Assembly: GCA_002358855.1 (NCBI GenBank)
Contig: DEPQ01000009.1
Span: 1-24,349, forward strand
DNA length: 24,349 bases
Direction: 5' to 3'
Source of the DNA: Bacteroidales bacterium UBA3388
GTDB taxonomy: Bacteria > Bacteroidota > Bacteroidia > Bacteroidales > P3
Under the pieces are notes generated by a model that worked only from the letters and a program-made list of their open reading frames with translations, was not told the DNA's origin and ran no database searches. This document shows, piece by piece, positions 12,670-20,532 of this stretch (position 1 is its first letter; every line of letters starts with the position of its first letter). The position numbers and the translations under genes are program-made.

Positions 12670-14724
12670 TTAGCTAATTGTTCCGCCGTTTTTGATTGGT
12701 TTTTCTGGCGAAATAAAGCTTAAACTGCCGTCAAGGTTTTCTGCCATTAGTATCATTCCTTGACTTTCTATACCTTTTAGTGCTTTTGGTGCAAGGTTTA
12801 CTAATACTGATACTTGTTTTCCGATGATTTCTTCTGGAGAATAATATTCAGCTATTCCACTTACTATTGTACGTTGGTCAATTCCTGTGTCAATTGTTAA
12901 TTTTAAGAGTTTTTTTGTTTTAGCTACTTTTTCGGCTGCAAGTATTGTTCCAACTCTTATGTCCATTTTTGCAAAATCATCATATTCTATGTTAGCCTTT
13001 TGAGATTCTACTGTGGCAGATGCTAATTCGTTTGCTTTTTTTGTTTGTTGTAGTTTTTCTAATTGTGCTTCTATTTGTTTGTCGTCTATTTGTTCAAATA
13101 GCAATTGTGCTGGATTGATTTGTTTTCCTTCGCTTAACAATTCTGAATTACCTGCTTCGTACCAAAAAGCTAAGTCTTGGTTTAACATTTCTCTTAGTTT
13201 TTGTGCTGAGAATGGTAGGAATGGTTCTGAAAGTAAGGCAAGGTTTGCACATATTTGTAATGAAATATTCAAAACTGTTGCTGTGCGTGCTTCATCAGTC
13301 TTTATTGTTTTCCAAGGCTCGTTTTCTGTTAGGTATTTATTACCAAGACGTGCAAGATTCATTAGTTCGTTTAGGGCTTCGCGGAATCTGTATTGTTCTA
13401 TGCTTCGTCCTATTTTTTCAGGGAATTGTTTTATTTGTTCTATTGTTTGAACGTCAAGTTCGTTTAGTGCGCCTCTTTGTGGTACTTTGCCTTCAAAATA
13501 TTTGTGTGTTAAGACTATTGTTCGGTTTACAAAGTTTCCAAAGATTGCTACAAGTTCTGAGTTGTTGCGTGTTTGGAAATCTTTCCATGTAAAGTCGTTA
13601 TCTTTTGTTTCTGGCGCGTTTGCACATAGCACATATTTCAAAACGTCTTGTTTTCCTGGGAAATCTTTTAGGTATTCGTGTAACCATACTGCCCAATTGC
13701 GAGATGTAGAAATTTTATCGCCTTCAAGGTTTAAGAATTCGTTAGCTGGTACGTTTTCTGGTAAGATATAGCTTCCTTCTGCTTTAAGCATAGCTGGGAA
13801 TATAATGCAATGGAACACTATATTGTCTTTTCCTATGAAGTGAACAAGTTTTGTATCTTTTTCTTTCCACCATTTTTCCCAATTTTGTGGGTATAGTTCT
13901 TTTGTGTTTGAGATATATCCTATTGGTGCGTCAAACCATACGTATAATACTTTGCCATCTGCTCCTTCTATCGGCACTTTTACTCCCCAATCCAAATCTC
14001 TTGTTACTGCTCTTGCTTGAAGGCCTTGGTCAATCCAACTTTTACATTGTCCATATACGTTGGTTTTCCATTCTTTGTGAGAGTCAAGTATCCATTCTCT
14101 CATAAATGTTTCGTATTCTTCAAGTGGCAAATACCAATGTTTTGTTTCTTTTAATTGAGGTTCTTGTCCTGAAAGTGTAGATTTAGGATTGATAAGGTCA
14201 GTTGCAGAAAGGCTTGTGCCACATGCTTCACATTGGTCGCCGTATGCTTTTTCGTTTCCGCAATGTGGGCAAGTTCCTGTTATATAACGGTCAGCAAGGA
14301 ATGTATTTGTTGCTTCATCGTAGTATTGTTGAGAGGTTTTTTCTACGAATTTGCCTTTTTCGTATAGGTCTTTAAAGAATGCTGATGCGGTTTCTTTATG
14401 AGTTTGAGAAGATGTACGAGAATAAATATCAAATGAAATTCCTAAATCTTGGAATGATTGTTTTATTATTGTGTGATAACGATCTACTATGTCTTGTGGT
14501 GTAACGCCTTCGTTTCTTGCTTTGATTGTGATTGGTACTCCGTGTTCATCGCTTCCTCCGATAAAGAGTACGTCTTCGTTCATCATTCTTAAATATCTTA
14601 CATAAATGTCTGCTGGCACGTAAACTCCTGCTAAGTGTCCTATGTGTACGGGTCCGTTTGCGTAAGGAAGGGCTGTTGTTACGCAATAACGATTAAATTT
14701 ATTGTCTGTCTCTATGTATTTCAT
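12670..14724 (-). CDS. metG: Methionine--tRNA ligase (MetRS) with C-terminal tRNA-binding domain
   Basis: A 684-residue class I aminoacyl-tRNA synthetase that charges tRNA-Met. The HIGH motif HIGH is at residues 27-30. The zinc knuckle Cys pairs CPHC (152-155) and CEAC (165-168) are present. The KMSKS-loop equivalent is KISTS at 337-341. The C-terminal EMAP/Trbp111-type tRNA-binding domain begins near residue 580 (FAKMDIRVGTILAAEKV) and runs to the end, as in MetRS forms that dimerise through this module. Length is typical of Bacteroidota. The first 26 bases overlap the end of the upstream glycosyltransferase gene, suggesting translational coupling. The essential gene thus depends on transcription coming through that gene and its leader hairpin, unless an internal promoter exists. 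Confidence 0.98.
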   Translation of the reverse strand: MKYIETDNKFNRYCVTTALPYANGPVHIGHLAGVYVPADIYVRYLRMMNEDVLFIGGSDEHGVPITIKARNEGVTPQDIVDRYHTIIKQSFQDLGISFDIYSRTSSQTHKETASAFFKDLYEKGKFVEKTSQQYYDEATNTFLADRYITGTCPHCGNEKAYGDQCEACGTSLSATDLINPKSTLSGQEPQLKETKHWYLPLEEYETFMREWILDSHKEWKTNVYGQCKSWIDQGLQARAVTRDLDWGVKVPIEGADGKVLYVWFDAPIGYISNTKELYPQNWEKWWKEKDTKLVHFIGKDNIVFHCIIFPAMLKAEGSYILPENVPANEFLNLEGDKISTSRNWAVWLHEYLKDFPGKQDVLKYVLCANAPETKDNDFTWKDFQTRNNSELVAIFGNFVNRTIVLTHKYFEGKVPQRGALNELDVQTIEQIKQFPEKIGRSIEQYRFREALNELMNLARLGNKYLTENEPWKTIKTDEARTATVLNISLQICANLALLSEPFLPFSAQKLREMLNQDLAFWYEAGNSELLSEGKQINPAQLLFEQIDDKQIEAQLEKLQQTKKANELASATVESQKANIEYDDFAKMDIRVGTILAAEKVAKTKKLLKLTIDTGIDQRTIVSGIAEYYSPEEIIGKQVSVLVNLAPKALKGIESQGMILMAENLDGSLSFISPEKPIKNGGTIS

Positions 14725-15670
14725 CTTTTTCTATGTTTTTTTGTTCTTTTTCTATGTTATCTTCGTCTATTATGTATAAAGGTCTATTGCGAACGTCATT
14801 ATTGATTCTCGCAATATACTCTCCTATTATTCCTATGGTGATTAGTTGAACTCCTCCTATGAATAATACACTTATTATTAAGGAAGTCCAACCCGATACG
14901 GCTGAATCGAATATGAAGTGAGAGAATAGGGCATAAATAATGGCTAAAAGTGAGATTATTGCAGAGAGTATTCCTATTGCTGATGCCATTTTTAGTGGTT
15001 TGTCGCTAAATGCGGTTATGCCGTCAAAGGCTAATCGAAGCATTTTTTTGAGTGGATAGTTTGTTTTGCCATAAAGTCGAGCGTCTCTGTGATATTCTAC
15101 AAAGGTTTGTTTGTATCCAATCCAAGAAATTTGACCTCTTATGTATTTTGACTTTTCTGGCATATTGCGAAGGTGCTTTACTATGACTTTATCTATAAGA
15201 CGAAAATCTCCTACATCAACAGGAATTTCTATGCTTGTCATTGCCGAAAGGAATCGATAGAAAAGTTTTGCTGTTATCTTTTTAAACCAAGTTTCTCCTT
15301 CGCGTGATTTTCTTCTTGCATAGACTACCTTGTAGCCTTCTTTGTATTTTTTATACATTTCAAGAATTAGTTCGGGAGGGTCTTGTAAATCAGCATCTAT
15401 TATTACAACTGCCTCGCCTTTGCAAAGCTCTAAGCCTGCACTAACTGCAATTTGATGTCCGAAATTTCTTGAAAAACTAATGTATTTTACGTGAGAATCT
15501 TTTTTGGATAATTGTTTGATTACTTCAAGTGTGTTATCCTTGCTGCAATCGTTTACAAAAATTATTTCGTAATCGTCAGAAATTTGAGATAACGTGCTTG
15601 TTAATCTTTCATATATTAAAGGCACGTTTTTTTCTTCATTAAAACTTGGTACTATTACTGAAATTTCCAT
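14699..15670 (-). CDS. GT2 family glycosyltransferase (undecaprenyl-phosphate sugar transferase type)
   Basis: A 323-residue membrane glycosyltransferase, probably making a polyprenyl-phosphate-linked sugar on the cytoplasmic face (DPM1/GtrB/ArnC-like). The GT2 core is visible: VIVPSFNEEKNVP at the start, NDCSKDNT, the DADLQDPPE metal-binding site (about residues 89-97) and the FRLIDKVI acceptor region. Two C-terminal membrane helices follow (AIGILSAIISLLAIIYALF and LIISVLFIGGVQLITIGIIGEYIA). The ATG at 15670 is chosen over the in-frame TTG at 15697, because that TTG falls in the hairpin at 15689-15727. The tail is charged (DEIHRDRQ) and its stop lies within the metG start. Confidence 0.92.
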   Translation of the reverse strand: MEISVIVPSFNEEKNVPLIYERLTSTLSQISDDYEIIFVNDCSKDNTLEVIKQLSKKDSHVKYISFSRNFGHQIAVSAGLELCKGEAVVIIDADLQDPPELILEMYKKYKEGYKVVYARRKSREGETWFKKITAKLFYRFLSAMTSIEIPVDVGDFRLIDKVIVKHLRNMPEKSKYIRGQISWIGYKQTFVEYHRDARLYGKTNYPLKKMLRLAFDGITAFSDKPLKMASAIGILSAIISLLAIIYALFSHFIFDSAVSGWTSLIISVLFIGGVQLITIGIIGEYIARINNDVRNRPLYIIDEDNIEKEQKNIEKDEIHRDRQ

Positions 15671-15679
15671 ATTCTTAGA

Positions 15680-15727
15680 AAGAAAAAATCTTCTCAATAG
15701 CGTTTTGAGTTTGCACTATTGAGAAGA
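15680..15727 (-). terminator. Rho-independent terminator (or attenuator) between the T9SS gene and GT2-metG
   Basis: Minus-strand 15727-15716 pairs perfectly with 15700-15689 (12-bp stem, CTATTGAGAAGA type; 15-base loop). It is followed on the minus strand by TTTTTTCTTT, a classic U tract. It sits 33 bases after the T9SS gene's stop and only 18 bases before the glycosyltransferase ATG at 15670, so it may be a terminator for the first gene and an attenuator for GT2-metG. Confidence 0.8.
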
Positions 15728-15760
15728 AATTTCTTATTTATTTAGATTTTGTTTTTCCTT

Positions 15761-16702
15761 TTATTCATTAACAATTAGTTTGTTAACAAAAGTTTTTTCT
15801 TTGTTTGGTGTTATTGTTTTAACTACATATACTCCTGCTTCAACTCCTTGAAGTTCTATTGTTTGACTTGTAGAATTTACAACAAATGATTTCAATACTC
15901 TTCCTTGAATATCAATTAATTCAACAACACTACCTATTTCTGCATTGTTTAATGAAACAAGATTTGTAGCTGGGTTAGGATATAAAGTAATTCCTCCATT
16001 TTCTACTTCATTTAAACCAGAAACTAATGTAGTAAAAGGAATAATTGTCATTTCTCCCCATTGTTCTGCTGCGTTTTGACCAATTGCAAAAGCATAGTAT
16101 TCCATTCCTGGTGTAAGATCAAGCCATTCCCAAACATCTGTTTCATATAACCAATAAGGTTGTGCTACTAACATAGTCATCAAAGAGTCTTGTCCAATTT
16201 CATCTAATAATGCTTTTTCAACTAAACCATCTAAAAATCTAGAAGTTTGATCGTTTGGAGTAGCTGTCATAATAACAGAAGTTTCTGTTATATTTGATAA
16301 TTCTATTGTAACAACGCTTGCTCCTTCTCCTCCTGCTTGTGGTGTAGTGCAAGTAGTCATAAGAACTTCTGATGTATCTGTTTCATTAACTGCAACAACA
16401 TAAACAATATAATCTGTATTTGGAGTCATATCTGTCCAAGTGTAAGTTGTATCTGACTCAACTCCTATTGACCATGAAATAACTAAATCTCTTAATGGCA
16501 TACCGAACATTTGAACCCATTGATCCATTACTCCAACTACATCGGCTAAGATATGATATTTTGTACAATTTTCATCCATATCAAAAGATGCTGTAATTGT
16601 TGTTGGTGTTAGGTTGTCAATTGTTGTTGTTACGCTTGGTGCTTGTGCAAATACGTTTAAGCCAAACACTAATGTTAATGCTAATGCTAAAATTTTCTTC
16701 AT
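15761..16702 (-). CDS. T9SS-secreted protein with fibronectin type III-like domains
   Basis: A 313-residue protein with signal peptide (MKKILALALTLVFGLNVFAQ) and a C-terminal type A T9SS sorting domain (LYPNPATNLVSL near residue 240, then IDIQGRVLKSF and GVYVVKTI). It is therefore exported through the outer membrane and attached or released. Two fibronectin-III-like beta-sandwich domains precede it. One (about 22-115) has LTPTTITASF and MTPNTDYIVYVVAVN; the other (about 128-225) has ITETSVIMTATP and LTPGMEYYAFAI. No catalytic residues are evident, so a structural or adhesive role is plausible but unproven. It follows glmM after 16 bases and probably shares its transcript. A terminator follows at 15680-15727. 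Confidence 0.9.
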   Translation of the reverse strand: MKKILALALTLVFGLNVFAQAPSVTTTIDNLTPTTITASFDMDENCTKYHILADVVGVMDQWVQMFGMPLRDLVISWSIGVESDTTYTWTDMTPNTDYIVYVVAVNETDTSEVLMTTCTTPQAGGEGASVVTIELSNITETSVIMTATPNDQTSRFLDGLVEKALLDEIGQDSLMTMLVAQPYWLYETDVWEWLDLTPGMEYYAFAIGQNAAEQWGEMTIIPFTTLVSGLNEVENGGITLYPNPATNLVSLNNAEIGSVVELIDIQGRVLKSFVVNSTSQTIELQGVEAGVYVVKTITPNKEKTFVNKLIVNE

Positions 16703-16718
16703 ACTTTTCTTCGTTTTT

Positions 16719-18110
16719 TTATTTGTTTATAATTTCTTTTATTTCTTCTATTATTTTTTGAGCTAATTTGTTTGCAGAAGCCAAATCTTTACTTTCAGAA
16801 TAGATTCTAATAATTGGTTCTGTGTTACTTTTTCTTAGATGTACCCATTCTTTTTCAATGTAAATTTTCACTCCGTCAATAGTTGAGATTTCGTAATCCT
16901 TGTATTTTTCTGCCATTTTCTCCAAAATAGCATCTACATTCATATCTTTTGTAAGTTCCATTTTGTTTTTAGAAATCTCATAGTTAGGATATGTCGCTCT
17001 CAATTCAGAACATTTCATTTTGCTTTTTGCAAGCAAAGTAAGGAATAAAGCAATTCCCACCAAAGCATCGCGACCATAGTGAATTGCAGGATAGATAATA
17101 CCTCCGTTTCCTTCGCCTCCTATTACTGCATTGTGCTTTTTCATCATTTCAACTACGTTTACTTCTCCAACAGCCGAAGCAAAATATTGTTGATTCTTAG
17201 CTTCTGTTATATCTCTTAATGCTCTTGTTGAAGACATATTTGAAACAGTTGCACCAGGAGTATGCTTCAAAACATAATCTGCAATAGAAACCAATGAATA
17301 TTCTTCAACAAAAGGAGTTCCGTCTTCACTTACTATTGCTAATCTATCAACATCTGGATCGACAATAAAGCCAACATCACATTTTTTCGCTACTACTTCA
17401 TTGCAAATTTGTGTAATATTTTCTGGAAGTGGTTCTGGATTGTGAGGAAACACTCCTGTTGGCTCTTCATTCAAAGCAACAATTTCCTTAACTCCCAATG
17501 CTCTTAACAATTTATTAAGAACAAATCCTCCTGTTGAACAAACTGCATCAAAAGCTACACGAAAACCTGCTTGCTTTATTGCTTCCACATCTACAAGTTC
17601 TAATGCCAATACTTTTTCTATATGTTTATCAACAGTAGTATCATCAGTTGTATATTTACCTAAGTGTTCTACTTGTGCAAAATCATAATTATCATCATCT
17701 GCTATTTCCAAAACCCTTTTCCCTTCGCTTGCTGAAATAAATTCTCCTTTGTTATTTAAGAATTTAAGTGCATTCCATTGCATCGGATTATGACTTGCAG
17801 TAAGAATTATACCTGCATCTGCCTTTAAATCTGTAACTGCAACCTCAACAGTAGGAGTTGTAGAAAGTCCTGTATCGATTACATCAACTCCCATGCCCAT
17901 TAAAGTTCCTACAACAAGGTGTGAAACCATTTCACCTGAGACTCTTGCGTCCCTTCCTAAGACAATAGTAATTTTATCTTTACCATAAAGTTCTTTTATA
18001 AAAGCTGCAAATGCCGCAGTGAACTTTACTGTATCAATAGGTGAGAGTCCTTCTCCGACTTTGCCACCTATTGTTCCTCTAAATCCTGAAATTGATTTTA
18101 TTAACGCCAT
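16719..18110 (-). CDS. glmM: Phosphoglucosamine mutase (GlmM; alpha-D-phosphohexomutase superfamily)
   Basis: A 463-residue phosphosugar mutase, most likely converting glucosamine-6-phosphate to glucosamine-1-phosphate for UDP-GlcNAc synthesis. The catalytic phosphoserine is Ser106 in TASHNPMQWNALK. The Mg site is DPDVDR (Asp251, 253, 255), the sugar-binding loop GGEGNGG is present, and the phosphate-binding loop is RKSNTEPIIRIYSE. The start MALIKSISGFRGTIGG is the family's usual N-terminus, so ATG 18110 is preferred over the in-frame ATG at 18143. The -7 box TATTTTTG at 18138-18131 lies between them and supports this. GlmM and phosphomannomutase are hard to separate by eye; context does not decide it. 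Confidence 0.9.
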   Translation of the reverse strand: MALIKSISGFRGTIGGKVGEGLSPIDTVKFTAAFAAFIKELYGKDKITIVLGRDARVSGEMVSHLVVGTLMGMGVDVIDTGLSTTPTVEVAVTDLKADAGIILTASHNPMQWNALKFLNNKGEFISASEGKRVLEIADDDNYDFAQVEHLGKYTTDDTTVDKHIEKVLALELVDVEAIKQAGFRVAFDAVCSTGGFVLNKLLRALGVKEIVALNEEPTGVFPHNPEPLPENITQICNEVVAKKCDVGFIVDPDVDRLAIVSEDGTPFVEEYSLVSIADYVLKHTPGATVSNMSSTRALRDITEAKNQQYFASAVGEVNVVEMMKKHNAVIGGEGNGGIIYPAIHYGRDALVGIALFLTLLAKSKMKCSELRATYPNYEISKNKMELTKDMNVDAILEKMAEKYKDYEISTIDGVKIYIEKEWVHLRKSNTEPIIRIYSESKDLASANKLAQKIIEEIKEIINK

Positions 18111-18130
18111 AATAGTTTCTTTTTGTCGTG

Positions 18131-18138
18131 CAAAAATA
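18131..18138 (-). promoter_or_regulatory. -7 box for glmM
   Basis: Minus-strand TATTTTTG matches TAnnTTTG, 20 bases before the ATG at 18110. TTG lies 18 bases upstream on the minus strand, a standard -33 spacing. The box sits downstream of the alternative ATG at 18143, so transcripts from it could use only 18110. Confidence 0.6.
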
Positions 18139-18170
18139 CTCATTTTTTGCGTAAGACAAGCATTATTTGT

Positions 18171-20318
18171 TTATTTGATTGTTTTAAAGTGTATTTCATC
18201 TTCTGCAACCAGCATTTCAATCTTAGTATTCTCACTTACCGCACCATTTATCAAAAGAATTGATAATCTATTTGTTACATACTTTTGAATTGTTCTTTTT
18301 ACAGGTCTTGCACCAAGTTGAATATCGTATCCTTTCTCTGCTAAAAAATCCACAGCCTCTGGTTTTGTAATCAATTCTATATTTTTGGTTTTTAGCATTG
18401 CTTTTAAATTATTTAATTGTAGGCTTACAATTTCTCTAATCTGTGCTTTCATCAACGGTTTAAAGACAACAATTTCATCAATTCTATTTAAAAACTCTGG
18501 ACGTACCGATTTTCTCATCACAGCCTTTATTTCACTTTTCACTTCCTCCCATTTAGAAATCAAAGACTCTTTATCGCTTTCCAAATACTCTTGAAGAATA
18601 TTCGAACCTATGTTTGAAGTCATAATTATTATTGTATTCTTAAAATCAACTACTCTTCCCTTGTTGTCTGTCAATCGTCCGTCTTCCAAAACCTGCAAAA
18701 GAATATTAAAAACATCAGGATGTGCTTTCTCAATCTCGTCTAAAAGAACGATAGAGTAAGGTTTACGTCTTACAGCCTCAGTTAAAAGTCCGCTTTCCTC
18801 ATATCCGACATATCCCGGAGGCGCTCCAATCAAACGAGAGACTGTATGTCTTTCTTGATATTCACTCATATCAATTCTAATCATCAAATCATCTTTATCA
18901 AACAATTGTTCTGCCAAAGCTTTTGCTAATTCTGTTTTTCCAACCCCTGTACTACCAAGAAAAGCAAAAGAACCTATCGGACGATTCGCATCATTCAATC
19001 CCGAACGACTTCTTCTAATAGAATCAGCAACTGCTTTGATTGCTTCTTCTTGTCCAATCACTCTACGATTCAATTCTTTTTCAAGATTTAATAGTTTTTC
19101 CTTTTCGCTTTCCATCATTTTAGCAAGCGGAATGCCTGTCCAACGCGATACAACCTCTGCAATATGATTAAAATCCACTTCTTCGGTTATCAAAGCCCCT
19201 GAAACTTGAAGTTCTTTTAATTGATTCTTATAATTTTCTAAATCATTTTCGGCTTGTTTTATCTTTCCGTAACGCAATTGTGCCACTTTCCCATAATCAC
19301 CCTCCATTTCCGCTTTTGAAGCCTCAAATTTATAAGATTCTATCTTCTTTACCTCATCTTGAATCGCATCTACAAGTTTTTTTTGTGCTAACCATTTTTC
19401 TTTTAACACATCTCTATCTTTCTTAATCGCATCAATCTGAGCTGAAAGTTCAGAAACTTTTTTCTCGTCCTTTTCTTTCTTGATTGCAACTCGCTCAATT
19501 TCCAACTGCATCAGTCTTCTTTCAAGTTCATCTAACTCTTCGGGTGAAGAATCTATTTCCATTCTAAGTTTTGCTGCTGCTTCGTCTATTAAATCTATTG
19601 CTTTATCTGGCAAAAACCTATTTGTAATATAGCGATTTGACATTTCGGCTGCTGCAATGATTGCACTATCTTTTATTCTTACGTGATGATGTACCTCATA
19701 TCTTTCCTTCAATCCTCTAAGTATGCTAATTGTGTCTTCAACGCTTGGTTCGTCTATCATTACCATTTGAAAACGACGTTCCAATGCCTTATCTTTTTCA
19801 AAATATTTTTGATATTCATTTAGCGTTGTTGCTCCTATTGCTCTTAATTCGCCACGTGCTAAGGCTGGTTTCAAGAGATTTGCCGCATCCATAGCACCTT
19901 CTCCCGCTCCTGCACCAACTAAGGTATGTATTTCATCAATAAAAAGTATTATTTCACCATTTGAGGCCACCAATTCATTGATTACTCCTTTTAATCTTTC
20001 TTCAAATTCTCCTTTATACTTTGCACCAGCAATCAAAGACCCCATATCCAAAGAATAAATCAACTTATCCTTTAAATTTTCTGGCACATCTTTCTTGAAA
20101 ATTCTTTGTGCTAACCCTTCGGCTATTGCAGTTTTTCCAACGCCCGGCTCTCCTACTAAAACAGGATTGTTCTTTGTTCTTCTCGATAAGATTTGCAATA
20201 CTCTACGTATTTGTTCGTCTCTTCCGATTACAGGATCTAATTTACCATCTCTTGCTTCTGCAATAAGATTATGAGCAAAACGATTAAGATTTTCTAATTT
20301 TAATTTTGTTGTTTCCAT
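18171..20318 (-). CDS. clpB: ClpB-type disaggregase lacking the N-terminal domain
   Basis: A 715-residue AAA+ protein unfoldase of the ClpB/Hsp104 group, which rescues aggregated proteins with the Hsp70 system. Both ATPase modules are complete. NBD1 has Walker A GEPGVGKT (56-63), Walker B IILFIDEIH (DE 128-129) and pore loop AGAKYKGEFEERL with Tyr101. NBD2 has Walker A GSTGVGKT (455-462), Walker B IVLLDEIEKAH and pore loop GYVGYEE (502-508). A ClpB-type coiled-coil middle domain lies between (about 258-377). The protein begins at the NBD1 linker (RDGKLDPVIGRDEQIRR), about 150 residues shorter than typical ClpB, so the N-domain is missing. An in-frame TAA lies two codons upstream of the ATG (20324-20322), so the short form is encoded as such. 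Mycoplasma ClpB is similarly short. The glmM start lies 60 bases downstream. Confidence 0.93.
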   Translation of the reverse strand: METTKLKLENLNRFAHNLIAEARDGKLDPVIGRDEQIRRVLQILSRRTKNNPVLVGEPGVGKTAIAEGLAQRIFKKDVPENLKDKLIYSLDMGSLIAGAKYKGEFEERLKGVINELVASNGEIILFIDEIHTLVGAGAGEGAMDAANLLKPALARGELRAIGATTLNEYQKYFEKDKALERRFQMVMIDEPSVEDTISILRGLKERYEVHHHVRIKDSAIIAAAEMSNRYITNRFLPDKAIDLIDEAAAKLRMEIDSSPEELDELERRLMQLEIERVAIKKEKDEKKVSELSAQIDAIKKDRDVLKEKWLAQKKLVDAIQDEVKKIESYKFEASKAEMEGDYGKVAQLRYGKIKQAENDLENYKNQLKELQVSGALITEEVDFNHIAEVVSRWTGIPLAKMMESEKEKLLNLEKELNRRVIGQEEAIKAVADSIRRSRSGLNDANRPIGSFAFLGSTGVGKTELAKALAEQLFDKDDLMIRIDMSEYQERHTVSRLIGAPPGYVGYEESGLLTEAVRRKPYSIVLLDEIEKAHPDVFNILLQVLEDGRLTDNKGRVVDFKNTIIIMTSNIGSNILQEYLESDKESLISKWEEVKSEIKAVMRKSVRPEFLNRIDEIVVFKPLMKAQIREIVSLQLNNLKAMLKTKNIELITKPEAVDFLAEKGYDIQLGARPVKRTIQKYVTNRLSILLINGAVSENTKIEMLVAEDEIHFKTIK

Positions 20319-20372
20319 AGTTTACTTTTTTTTAATTTTGATATACTAACAGCAAAAACTATTCCAAGTTCA

Positions 20373-20389
20373 ACAAAACGCCATTTTGT
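20373..20389. promoter_or_regulatory. Palindrome in the clpB upstream region, candidate operator
   Basis: ACAAAA (20373-20378) and TTTTGT (20384-20389) form a perfect 6-bp inverted repeat around CGCCA. It lies about 55 bases before the clpB start, close to a promoter-like minus-strand stretch (TAGTTTTTGC, one base off TAnnTTTG). It does not match CIRCE. Role unproven. Confidence 0.3.
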
Positions 20390-20396
20390 CAGATTT

Positions 20397-20446
20397 TTTC
20401 TTTGTTTTAAAAAATTATTTCTTTGATTAAAAAAAATATTTCTTTG
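20397..20446. repeat. Three TTTCTTTG direct repeats with exact 21-bp period
   Basis: TTTCTTTG starts at 20397, 20418 and 20439, exactly 21 bases apart, with A-rich spacers. This is the reverse orientation of the elements at 2661, 9774 and 11822. It lacks the inverted partner that those three have. It lies between the divergent clpB and thioredoxin-like genes. Confidence 0.8.
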
Positions 20447-20498
20447 ATTTATGAAACGATTTCTAAGAAAAAATTGTCTTTTATTATGAGATAATGAT

Positions 20499-20506
20499 TA
20501 TTTTTG
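20499..20506 (+). promoter_or_regulatory. -7 box for the tandem thioredoxin-like genes
   Basis: TATTTTTG matches TAnnTTTG, 26 bases before the ATG at 20533. A TTG at 20474-20476 lies 22 bases upstream, within the accepted -33 spacing. The repeat array ends 52 bases further upstream. Confidence 0.55.
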
Positions 20507-20532
20507 CGTTAAATATAGAAATGAAATAAAAA

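Noticed and set aside
13013..14105. Several plus-strand ORFs of up to 145 residues opposite metG (13013, 13203, 13487, 13851)
   Set aside because: They are shadows of metG: low-complexity Cys/Leu/Phe-rich translations with no family motif, no promoter, and overlap with a strongly conserved coding frame.
15671..15697. Upstream TTG start for the glycosyltransferase (MRRFFLSKN extension)
   Set aside because: It falls in the terminator hairpin and its T tract; ATG 15670 gives the normal GT2 N-terminus.
20319..20532. Missing ClpB N-domain hidden by a frameshift upstream
   Set aside because: An in-frame TAA lies two codons before the ATG, and the intergenic region is repeat-rich and has no N-domain-like coding frame.
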